Positions 1-5,373 of a stretch of 5,373 bases of DNA are shown here, piece by piece. Position 1 is the first letter of the stretch, and each line of letters starts with the position of its first letter. A program made the position numbers and the translations under genes. Source of the stretch: an uncultured Lachnospiraceae bacterium (GTDB taxonomy: Bacteria > Bacillota > Clostridia > Lachnospirales > Lachnospiraceae); contig CACZOS010000327.1 in the NCBI GenBank assembly GCA_902782815.1, positions 1 to 5,373 of the forward strand, written 5' to 3'. The notes under the pieces are model-generated. The model did not search any database. It was not told where the DNA came from and saw only the letters and a list, made by a program, of their open reading frames with translations.

Positions 1-780
1 ATCGTAGGAAGCTGCTTCCTGAAGATCGCGGAAGGCATAGCCTACGTTGGCCGAGGCGTTGTATTCTCCGTCGGCGCTATACTGATAAGCAGAAGCGCAG
101 AGGGCAAGGATCTCCTTGGAATGACTGATCTTCCGGTACCGGTCTTCCAGTTCCTCAGCTTCATGAAGAGTCAGTCTTGCTCCTTCAATCTCTCCGACTT
201 CAAATCGGAGAAATTCCATTTCCCTGAGCCGGTCCTCTTCTCCCATCTGATCCTTGTTCAGGGCTGCTTCGGCCTCCTTATAGGAAATGTAGATATCTGA
301 AATCTCTTTTTTCAGAGGCATGATCCTGTCCTTATCATAACGGTCAAGAAGCAGCAGATGATTGGCCGGCCGCAGCAGAAGCTGGTTCTCATGCTGGCCG
401 CTCAGATCCAGAAGAAGGGGAGCCAGCTCCCTTAATCTGGAGACAGTAATGGTACAGTCATTGATCTTATTGATCACCCTCTGGTTGGTTATCCTTCTGG
501 AGAGAATGATCTCCCCGTCTTCATAAGGTATCTCATACTCTTCCATCTTCTCTCTGACTGCCTGGCTTTCCGAGTGAAAAACCAGTTCGATCAGGGCGCT
601 GTCACTCCCCTGACGGATCATCTCTCTGGGCAGTTTGCCTCCCAGGGCAGACTGGATAGAGCCGATCAGGATCGATTTTCCGGCCCCGGTTTCTCCGGTC
701 AGTATATTCAGATGATCATAAAAATCAAGATCAGCTTCCTCGATCAGTGCAAGATTCTTTACATGTAGATTGATCAGCAT
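1..780 (-). CDS. recN: DNA repair protein RecN, N-terminal part (3' end outside window)
   Basis: RecN is an SMC-like ATPase that acts on the nucleoid early in double-strand break repair. The frame is open from the ATG at 780 down to position 1, giving 260 residues, a little under half of the usual 550-570. Visible features are the ABC-type N-terminal strand (MLINLHVKNLALIEEADLDF), the Walker A P-loop GETGAGKS at residues 29-36 (bases 673-696), the conserved ALGGK just after it, and the family signature around SGQHENQLLL at about 127-136. From about 140 onward the sequence is charged and heptad-like, the start of the RecN coiled coil. The Walker B and signature motifs belong to the missing C-terminal half. 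The residues after the P-loop read ILIGSI where many RecN proteins have an aspartate (IxIDA). The start is fixed by GGAGGA four bases upstream. It is the last visible gene of the cluster, 40 bases after argR; I saw no LexA-like palindrome in that gap. Confidence 0.96.
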   Translation of the reverse strand, partial: MLINLHVKNLALIEEADLDFYDHLNILTGETGAGKSILIGSIQSALGGKLPREMIRQGSDSALIELVFHSESQAVREKMEEYEIPYEDGEIILSRRITNQRVINKINDCTITVSRLRELAPLLLDLSGQHENQLLLRPANHLLLLDRYDKDRIMPLKKEISDIYISYKEAEAALNKDQMGEEDRLREMEFLRFEVGEIEGARLTLHEAEELEDRYRKISHSKEILALCASAYQYSADGEYNASANVGYAFRDLQEAASYD

Positions 781-784
781 GAAT

Positions 785-790
785 TCCTCC
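785..790 (-). promoter_or_regulatory. Ribosome binding site of recN
   Basis: Read on the minus strand, GGAGGA stands four bases before the ATG at 780, a strong Shine-Dalgarno match. It gives recN its own initiation site despite the 40-base gap after argR and supports the ATG at 780 as the start. Confidence 0.85.
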
Positions 791-820
791 GATAGAACGA
801 TTCCCTGATTAGATCCGGGA

Positions 821-1270
821 TCAGTAAATGATTTCTTTGATCTGCCGGATCACATCTTCCACCATATCCTGGTCTTTGATCACACACATGATGGTATCGT
901 CTCCGGCTATACACCCGATGACACCCTGGACGGCAATTGAATCAAGTGCTGCCCCACAAGCCATAGCCATACCGGATACGGTCTTGATCACCAGGATGTT
1001 CTGCGCGCTTTCCATAGTCAGGATCCCTTCGGAGAGAACCCGTTTGTATTTGTCGGAAACATGGCTGTTTTCCACAGAAAGCGGGGCATATTTCTGGCGT
1101 TTATTTGATCCGCTGATCTTCGTCAGTTTCATTTCCCGGATGTCCCGGGAAATGGTCCCCTGTGTAGTGGGAAAACCGGCATCTGCCAGCATGCGGGCAA
1201 GTTCTTCCTGCGTCTCGATGTCATGAGTTTTTATCAGTTCCATAATTACAGCCTGTCTTTTTTTCTTCAT
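821..1270 (-). CDS. argR: Arginine repressor ArgR/AhrC
   Basis: ArgR is a hexameric, arginine-responsive DNA-binding protein that represses arginine biosynthesis genes and can activate catabolic ones. The product from the ATG at 1270 is 149 residues, the normal family length. The N-terminal winged helix-turn-helix covers about residues 1-65, with the recognition region TTQGTISRDIREM at about 35-47 (the conserved Ser-Arg at 41-42). The C-terminal oligomerisation and arginine-binding domain covers about 78-149 and carries the GDDT motif at 123-126, whose aspartates contact arginine in the family. An upstream in-frame TTG at 1276 would add two residues, but it leaves no space after the Shine-Dalgarno GAGG at 1277-1280, whereas the ATG has a six-base spacer. 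The gene begins 12 bases after the nadK stop. I see no obvious ARG box in the flanking gaps, so autoregulation at this spot is not supported. Many clostridia carry more than one argR copy, so this may not be the only regulator. Confidence 0.95.
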   Translation of the reverse strand: MKKKRQAVIMELIKTHDIETQEELARMLADAGFPTTQGTISRDIREMKLTKISGSNKRQKYAPLSVENSHVSDKYKRVLSEGILTMESAQNILVIKTVSGMAMACGAALDSIAVQGVIGCIAGDDTIMCVIKDQDMVEDVIRQIKEIIY

Positions 1271-1276
1271 AACCAA

Positions 1277-1280
1277 CCTC
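1277..1280 (-). promoter_or_regulatory. Ribosome binding site of argR (decides start)
   Basis: GAGG on the minus strand directly follows the nadK stop TGA (1283-1285) and sits six bases before the ATG at 1270. It rules against the upstream TTG at 1276, which would abut it. Its closeness to the nadK stop fits re-initiation by ribosomes finishing nadK. Confidence 0.75.
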
Positions 1281-1282
1281 GA

Positions 1283-2125
1283 TCAACGTAACTTTTCTTT
1301 CAGTATCTTGGCAAAGCTTATCTTTCTTGTCTTGATAAAGGGAGTGACTTCCGGGGATTTGTAGATCTTTATCTCATCACCGGCAAGAAGTCCGATCCCT
1401 TTACGTCCGTCATAGACGATCATGGATTCAAAGAAATCCTTTCCCGCCGTCTGGGGCAGTATCCGTATGGTCACCACATCTTCCTTGGCCAGAACAACAC
1501 TTCTGGTGGTCAGGGAATGAGGGCATATGGGTGTCAGTACAAAATTTTTACATGTGGGGTTCAGGATGGGTCCGCCTGCGGAAAGATTATAGGCCGTTGA
1601 TCCGGTGGGTGTGCAGAGGATCACTCCGTCGGCAAAATAACTTTCGATCTCCGTCTCATTGATGGTGACATTGAGCCCCAGCACATTGGTATAGCTGTTT
1701 TTAAATATAACGATATCGTTTAGAGCAGTATAGGAAACGGCCTCTTTTCCTTCCCGGTAGACATGGCAGGTGACCATGGTACGGTTTTCGATCTGGTAAT
1801 CATCCTCAAGCAGATGCTGGAGATTCTCGTTTACCTCATTGACTGTTACTTCTGCAAGAAATCCCAAAGTACCCAGATTGATGCCCAGGAGAGGTATGGA
1901 TTTTCCGATGACTTTGGTGGCGGCATTTAAAATGGTCCCGTCACCGCCAATCACAAGAATGCATTCAGTTCCTTTGGGAACAAAAAGCGGCTCTTCCTTA
2001 TCCTTGTCGTAGTCGTCATAACAGTGACAGACAGCCCCTCTGGCTTCAAGAAATGCCTTGATCTGTCCGGTGACCACATGGTCCGTATCCTTATGTTTAT
2101 TGGTAATGATCAAAAAATTCTTCAT
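1283..2125 (-). CDS. nadK: NAD kinase (ATP-NAD kinase)
   Basis: NadK phosphorylates NAD+ at the 2'-hydroxyl of its adenosine ribose to give NADP+, in the cytoplasm. From the ATG at 2125 the protein has 280 residues, normal for the bacterial family. The motifs appear in order: the diphosphate-binding GGDGT at 60-64, NLGTLGFL at 83-90, NDIVI at 136-140, the NAD-binding stretch TPTGSTAY at 172-179 followed by SAGGP at 182-186, TPICPHSL at 198-205, and a late YDGR at about 238-241. No key residue is missing. An in-frame ATG at 2152 would add nine residues (MKPWQKDKK) and overlap tlyA by 23 bases, but it has no ribosome binding site. The ATG at 2125 has AGGA seven bases upstream, and its product starts with the typical strand MKNFLIITN. 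It begins four bases after the tlyA stop. Position in an isoprenoid/rRNA modification/argR/recN cluster is typical of Clostridia; a specific functional link to the neighbours is only inference. Confidence 0.96.
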   Translation of the reverse strand: MKNFLIITNKHKDTDHVVTGQIKAFLEARGAVCHCYDDYDKDKEEPLFVPKGTECILVIGGDGTILNAATKVIGKSIPLLGINLGTLGFLAEVTVNEVNENLQHLLEDDYQIENRTMVTCHVYREGKEAVSYTALNDIVIFKNSYTNVLGLNVTINETEIESYFADGVILCTPTGSTAYNLSAGGPILNPTCKNFVLTPICPHSLTTRSVVLAKEDVVTIRILPQTAGKDFFESMIVYDGRKGIGLLAGDEIKIYKSPEVTPFIKTRKISFAKILKEKLR

Positions 2126-2129
2126 TTTT

Positions 2130-2942
2130 TTATCCTTTTGCCAGGGCTTCATGGGATGAAGCCACTACAGGGCTGATTCTCTCCTCCCCGATCCTGTCAG
2201 GGTCTCCTCCCTTTTTCAGGTGGAGCAGGTACTCGATATTTCCCTCCGGGCCTTTGATGGGAGAATAATCAAGGCCCAGAAGACTAAAGCCTATGGAAGA
2301 CGCATGGGACATAATTGTCCTTATCACTTCTTCATGAACTTTCATATCCCTGACAACACCTTTTTTACCGACTTTATCTTTTCCTGCCTCAAACTGGGGT
2401 TTGATCAGGCAGACCGCCTGTCCCTGGTCCTTAAGACAGTCTCTGACCGGAATCAGTATCTTGGTCAGGGAGATGAAGGATACGTCAATGGAAGAGAAAT
2501 CCACCGGTTCCCCGATATCCTCCGGTCTGACATACCGCATGTTGGTCTTCTCCATGCATACTACTCTCTCATCATTACGCAGTTTCCAGTCCAGCTGACC
2601 CTTTCCCACGTCGATGGAATAAACTTTTTTTGCACCGTTTTGCAGCATACAGTCGGTGAAACCGCCGGTGGAAGCCCCCACGTCCATACAGATCCTGCCA
2701 TCCAGGTCAAGATCAAAAACATCCAGGGCCTTTTCCAGTTTCAGACCACCACGGCTCACATAACTCAGGGCTGATCCACGGATCTCAAGAGTATCAGCCG
2801 CCTTTTCATCAAAGGTTGTTCCGGCCTTATCCTCCCTCTGCCCGTTGATAAAGACGATTCCGGACATGATCATGGCTTTGGCCTTCTCCCTTGAGGAAGC
2901 AAGTCCTTTCTCCACCAGTATAATATCCAATCTTTTTTTCAT
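2130..2942 (-). CDS. tlyA: TlyA family rRNA (cytidine-2'-O)-methyltransferase
   Basis: TlyA proteins methylate ribose 2'-hydroxyls of rRNA with S-adenosylmethionine. In mycobacteria the targets are 16S C1409 and 23S C1920, and the activity affects capreomycin sensitivity; the name hemolysin is historical. The 270-residue product has an N-terminal S4 RNA-binding domain (about 3-60), the linker YVSRGGLKLEKAL (61-73), and a FtsJ/RrmJ-like Rossmann methyltransferase fold. The SAM-binding motif DVGASTGGFTDCML is at 87-100, followed by YSIDVGKGQL (108-117), DVSFISL (153-159), LIKPQFEAG (179-187) and SPIKGPEGNIEYL (227-239). K68, D153, K181 and E237 fit the family's K-D-K-E catalytic tetrad. After about residue 245 there is a charged tail of some 25 residues without a recognisable motif. 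Which rRNA positions it methylates cannot be told from sequence. The start ATG overlaps the dxs stop (ATGA, 2939-2942) and has GAGGA four bases upstream. Confidence 0.94.
   Translation of the reverse strand: MKKRLDIILVEKGLASSREKAKAMIMSGIVFINGQREDKAGTTFDEKAADTLEIRGSALSYVSRGGLKLEKALDVFDLDLDGRICMDVGASTGGFTDCMLQNGAKKVYSIDVGKGQLDWKLRNDERVVCMEKTNMRYVRPEDIGEPVDFSSIDVSFISLTKILIPVRDCLKDQGQAVCLIKPQFEAGKDKVGKKGVVRDMKVHEEVIRTIMSHASSIGFSLLGLDYSPIKGPEGNIEYLLHLKKGGDPDRIGEERISPVVASSHEALAKG
2133..2136 (-). promoter_or_regulatory. Ribosome binding site of nadK (inside the tlyA end)
   Basis: On the minus strand the last tlyA codons read AAA GGA TAA, and the AGGA within them is the Shine-Dalgarno of nadK, seven bases from the ATG at 2125. 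The tlyA terminating ribosome must pass over this site, which suggests translational coupling. It decides the start at 2125 over the ATG at 2152. Confidence 0.8.
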
Positions 2943-4807
2943 TTTATCCTCGCAATGATCTCTTCTGCCATGGAGCAGGCATCAATCCCGTTCCATTTCC
3001 TCTGGCAGGCAACGCCTGCATGATCCACAAAATGGTCGCCGATCCCGAAGGAAATCAGCCGGTTATCCATGTTTTTATCATGGAGAAAGGCGGAGACCAT
3101 CTGGCCGTAACCCCCCTTTTTCATGTTTTCTTCCACGGTGATGATATATTCATAATCCCGGCACAGATCCATGAGAAGGGCCTCATCCATGGGACGGATA
3201 AAACGAACATTTACCAGACCCGGATCATATCCTTTAAGTCTGAGTATTTCCACGGTTTTGAGAGATTCCTCCATCATGGCACCCACGGATAGGATCACCA
3301 TCTTCTTTCCCCCGAAGATAATTTCTCCTTCTCCTTTTTTTATGGGTTTTTTATACTCCTCCAGACCTCTGTATGCCTTTCCTCTCGGATATTTTATGGC
3401 TGCAGGGCCATCGCAGGCCACAGCGTAATCCATCATCTGCTCCAGTTCCCAGGCATTTTTCGGAGCCATGAGAAGAAGGTTGGGGATATGGCTCAGATAG
3501 GAAATATCAAATACCCCCTGATGAGTTTCCCCATCTGCTCCCACCAGCCCCGAACGGTCTATACAAAAGATTACCGGCAGATTCTGCATGCAGACGTCAT
3601 GGATAATCTGGTCATAAGCCCGCTGAAGGAAGGTGGAATAGATCGCCACCACAGGATGAAGGCCGTTTGCTGCCATACCCGCGGCAAAGGTGACGGCATA
3701 TTCTTCGGCAATACCCACATCCACAAACCGGTCAGGAAATTCTTCCTTGAAACGGTTAAGTCCGGTTCCGGAAGGCATGGCAGCAGTCACCGCAACAATT
3801 TCAGGATGTTTCTTTGCCAACTCCACAAGGCGGCCGGAAAAAACATCTGTGTAGCTTTCCTCGGAAGGGGGACATTGTCCTGTTCGCAGATCGAAGGATC
3901 CGATGCCGTGGAATACTTCGGGATCATTCTCAGCCGGGCGATATCCTTTGCCCTTTTTGGTGATCACATGGATCAGAATAGGTCCCGGATGCTTTTTAGC
4001 TGCCTCAATGGCATGCACCAGGTCCGTAATGTTATGCCCGTTCACCGGTCCGTAATAGTTTATGCCCATATTCTCAAAGAGCATCCCGGGAACAAGGAGA
4101 TTCTTAAGGGAGTCTTTTGATCTTTTCAGGGTTTTGGTAATGCCCTGGCCGAGAAGCGGAATCCGGTTCAGCTTCTCCTCCACGTTATCCTTCAGCTGCC
4201 TGTATCCCGCCTTTGAACGGATATCTCCGAGATAAAGGCTCATGGCCCCCACATTTTCAGAGATGGACATCTCATTGTCATTGAGGATCACGATGAAGTT
4301 CTTTTTTGTCTTTCGGAACTGGGACAGATTATTAAGTGCTTCATAGGCCATGCCTCCGGACAAGGACCCGTCACCGATCACAGCGACGATGGTCTCATCC
4401 CCGCCTTTCTTATCCCTGGCGTAGGCAAGACCGATGGCGGCGGCGATGGAAGTTGAACTGTGGCCTGTACCGAAACTGTCACAATCACTTTCTCTTCTCT
4501 TTGGAAAACCGCACAGACCGTTTTCCTGCCTTAAGGTGGAGAACCGGTCTTTACGGCCGGTGAGGATTTTGTGGGTGTAAGACTGATGTCCCACGTCAAA
4601 AACAATCTTATCTTTCGGCAGATCCAGACACAGATGCAAGGCCATGGTCAGCTCCACCGTTCCCAGGTTTGAAGCAAGATGTCCTCCTGTCCTGCTCACA
4701 TTTTTCAGGATAAAGGTTCTGATCTCCGTGGCCAGTACATCGTATTTATCCTCGGGAATTTTCTTTATGTCATTGGCTTTCTGTATCTGATCAAGTATTT
4801 TGCTCAT
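2939..4807 (-). CDS. dxs: 1-deoxy-D-xylulose-5-phosphate synthase
   Basis: Dxs condenses pyruvate and D-glyceraldehyde 3-phosphate into 1-deoxy-D-xylulose 5-phosphate using thiamine diphosphate and Mg2+. This is the entry step of the MEP isoprenoid pathway and also feeds thiamine and pyridoxal synthesis. The 622-residue length matches the family (about 620). The N-terminal domain shows GGH (His43), DVGHQSYTHKILTGR (71-85), GTGHSSTS (113-120), and the thiamine-diphosphate/Mg motif GDGS (145-148) continuing to LNDN (175-178). The transketolase-like middle domain shows DVGIAEEYA (363-371, with Glu368 as the cofactor-activating glutamate), DRSGLVGADGETHQG (417-431, Asp425 and His429) and YPRG (473-476, Arg475). 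The C-terminal domain spans about 500-622, with NVRFIRPMD and EENMKKGGYG. These correspond to E. coli H49, E370, D427, H431 and R478. The start has GGAGGA five bases upstream, 19 bases after the ispA stop. It looks intact and fully functional. Confidence 0.98.
   Translation of the reverse strand: MSKILDQIQKANDIKKIPEDKYDVLATEIRTFILKNVSRTGGHLASNLGTVELTMALHLCLDLPKDKIVFDVGHQSYTHKILTGRKDRFSTLRQENGLCGFPKRRESDCDSFGTGHSSTSIAAAIGLAYARDKKGGDETIVAVIGDGSLSGGMAYEALNNLSQFRKTKKNFIVILNDNEMSISENVGAMSLYLGDIRSKAGYRQLKDNVEEKLNRIPLLGQGITKTLKRSKDSLKNLLVPGMLFENMGINYYGPVNGHNITDLVHAIEAAKKHPGPILIHVITKKGKGYRPAENDPEVFHGIGSFDLRTGQCPPSEESYTDVFSGRLVELAKKHPEIVAVTAAMPSGTGLNRFKEEFPDRFVDVGIAEEYAVTFAAGMAANGLHPVVAIYSTFLQRAYDQIIHDVCMQNLPVIFCIDRSGLVGADGETHQGVFDISYLSHIPNLLLMAPKNAWELEQMMDYAVACDGPAAIKYPRGKAYRGLEEYKKPIKKGEGEIIFGGKKMVILSVGAMMEESLKTVEILRLKGYDPGLVNVRFIRPMDEALLMDLCRDYEYIITVEENMKKGGYGQMVSAFLHDKNMDNRLISFGIGDHFVDHAGVACQRKWNGIDACSMAEEIIARIK
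2947..2951 (-). promoter_or_regulatory. Ribosome binding site of tlyA (inside the dxs end)
   Basis: GAGGA on the minus strand lies four bases (TAAA) before the ATG at 2942, within the last codons of dxs. Combined with the ATGA stop/start overlap, this is the classical layout for translational coupling of tlyA to dxs. Confidence 0.8.
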
Positions 4808-4812
4808 TTTTA

Positions 4813-4818
4813 TCCTCC
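4813..4818 (-). promoter_or_regulatory. Ribosome binding site of dxs
   Basis: GGAGGA on the minus strand stands five bases (TAAAA) before the ATG at 4807, in the 19-base ispA-dxs gap. It is a near-perfect Shine-Dalgarno sequence and fixes the dxs start. Confidence 0.85.
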
Positions 4819-4826
4819 GATCATCC

Positions 4827-5373
4827 TCATCTGTCCCTTCCGCTCAGATAAAGAAGAAGTTCCCGCAGATAAGAATTTTCATGACCGAGTGTATCAAATA
4901 TGGCAATGGCTTCCTCCGTGTAAGCCTCCACATCCCTTTTCGCCTGGTCCAGGCCTTTAAAGGAAACATAGGTATTCTTATGGTTTTTCTCATCGCTGCC
5001 CACCGGTTTGCCCAGCACTTCCTGAGTTCCGGTGATGTCCAGGATATCATCCTGAATCTGGAAAGCCAGGCCTATCTTTTCGGCTATGGTCTCCACAGCG
5101 GCCACCTCTTCTTCTGCTGCTCCGGCAAGAACAGCTCCGATCATCATGGCACATTCAATGAGGGCAGATGTCTTATTTTTATGAATAAACAACAGTTCAT
5201 CCAAAGATATTTCTTTATCTTCATCCTCAACATCGGCAGTCTGGCCGCCGATCATTCCATAGATTCCCGGTTTGGAAGCAAGTATACGGAATGCTTTTGC
5301 CACCCTGATATCTCTTTCATCCCCCCTGAAGGCTTTGGCAGCCGTCTCAAAGGCATAGTTCAAAAGGGCATCC
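4827..5373 (-). CDS. ispA: Polyprenyl (farnesyl/geranylgeranyl) diphosphate synthase, C-terminal part (5' end outside window)
   Basis: This is a trans-isoprenyl diphosphate synthase that adds isopentenyl diphosphate to allylic diphosphates, making C15 (or C20) chains for undecaprenyl and quinone-type lipids. The frame is open to the right edge and begins mid-protein with DALLNYAFE, the family's GDALL..AFE segment, so a TTG at 5363 that could be taken as a start is simply an internal leucine codon. About 181 of the usual 290-300 residues are visible. Landmarks are GGQTADVE with a downstream HKNKTSALI (the Lys-Thr that contacts substrate), and the second aspartate-rich motif DDILD (bases 5037-5051) inside FQIQDDILDITG, followed by LGKPVGSDEKNHKNTYVS. 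The first aspartate-rich motif and the residues before it, which set chain length, are outside the window, so FPP versus GGPP synthase cannot be decided here. In related genomes xseA and xseB precede it. The gene ends 19 bases before dxs, linking two isoprenoid steps in one operon. Confidence 0.94.
   Translation of the reverse strand, partial: DALLNYAFETAAKAFRGDERDIRVAKAFRILASKPGIYGMIGGQTADVEDEDKEISLDELLFIHKNKTSALIECAMMIGAVLAGAAEEEVAAVETIAEKIGLAFQIQDDILDITGTQEVLGKPVGSDEKNHKNTYVSFKGLDQAKRDVEAYTEEAIAIFDTLGHENSYLRELLLYLSGRDR

Noticed and set aside
574..768. 64-codon plus-strand frame opposite the recN start
   Set aside because: It lies opposite the RecN P-loop region and has no independent support.
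781..820. LexA (SOS) box or ARG box in the argR-recN gap
   Set aside because: GAAC occurs once on the plus strand but without its GTTC partner at the right distance, and no ARG-box-like palindrome is visible.
781..823. Possible hairpin or terminator between argR and recN
   Set aside because: Only short, bulged pairings (GATCCC with GGGAATC, or GATC-CCG-GATC) can be drawn and no T-run follows, so it does not look like an intrinsic terminator.
828..1226. 132-codon open frame on the plus strand, antisense to argR
   Set aside because: It mirrors the full ArgR coding sequence, which is clearly the real gene; the serine- and methionine-rich translation is typical of an antisense frame.
2220..2774. 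184-codon open frame on the plus strand, antisense to tlyA
   Set aside because: It is a shadow of the TlyA methyltransferase domain, with no ribosome binding site or recognisable protein family.
3488..4120. 210-codon open frame on the plus strand, antisense to dxs, with AAGG-like bases some way upstream of its ATG
   Set aside because: It lies wholly inside highly conserved dxs catalytic sequence on the other strand, has no domain I recognise, and its composition is what a mirrored coding frame gives.
4679..4960. 93-codon plus-strand frame spanning the ispA-dxs junction
   Set aside because: It is antisense to the conserved ends of two genes, with no ribosome binding site or known family.
5361..5363. 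TTG as the start of a 178-residue IspA
   Set aside because: The frame stays open to the window edge and the preceding codons encode the conserved GDAL segment, so this is an internal leucine of a gene cut by the window.
1..5373. A previously undescribed system, mobile element, CRISPR array, riboswitch or RNA gene
   Set aside because: The window is filled by six recognised housekeeping genes with gaps of at most 40 bases; no repeats, insertion termini or structured leader were seen.

Overview
The window is ordinary, densely packed chromosomal DNA. All six supported genes lie on the minus strand and are read from the right edge towards the left: ispA (5' end outside the window), dxs, tlyA, nadK, argR and recN (3' end outside the window). 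This order, with nadK between tlyA and argR, is the arrangement I know from Clostridia. Together with the strong AGGAGG-type ribosome binding sites and balanced base composition, it points to an anaerobic Firmicute, most likely Lachnospiraceae or a near relative. I cannot go to genus.

Layout from right to left. 5373-4827 is the C-terminal part of a short-chain polyprenyl diphosphate synthase (IspA). After 19 bases comes dxs (4807-2939), which is full length and has its thiamine-diphosphate and catalytic residues. Its stop overlaps the start of tlyA (2942-2130) in an ATGA. tlyA is followed after 4 bases by nadK (2125-1283), whose Shine-Dalgarno sequence lies inside the end of tlyA. After 12 bases comes argR (1270-821), and after another 40 bases recN (780 to beyond position 1). 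No gap exceeds 40 bases, and I see no promoter, terminator, RNA gene, mobile element or CRISPR inside the window. The six genes therefore look like one transcription unit that runs out of the window at both ends, with each gene carrying its own ribosome binding site and several junctions suited to translational coupling.

The genes fall into several housekeeping jobs. dxs makes the first intermediate of the MEP isoprenoid pathway and IspA condenses the resulting C5 units into longer prenyl diphosphates. TlyA is an rRNA 2'-O-methyltransferase. NadK makes NADP, whose reduced form the MEP pathway and biosynthesis in general consume. ArgR is the arginine-responsive repressor/activator. RecN is an SMC-like repair ATPase. 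No undescribed system was found. The observations worth a second look are modest: a marked excess of GATC sites, densest around the argR/recN junction, and a near-identical GGAT-A(n)-ATG start module repeated at three successive gene junctions.
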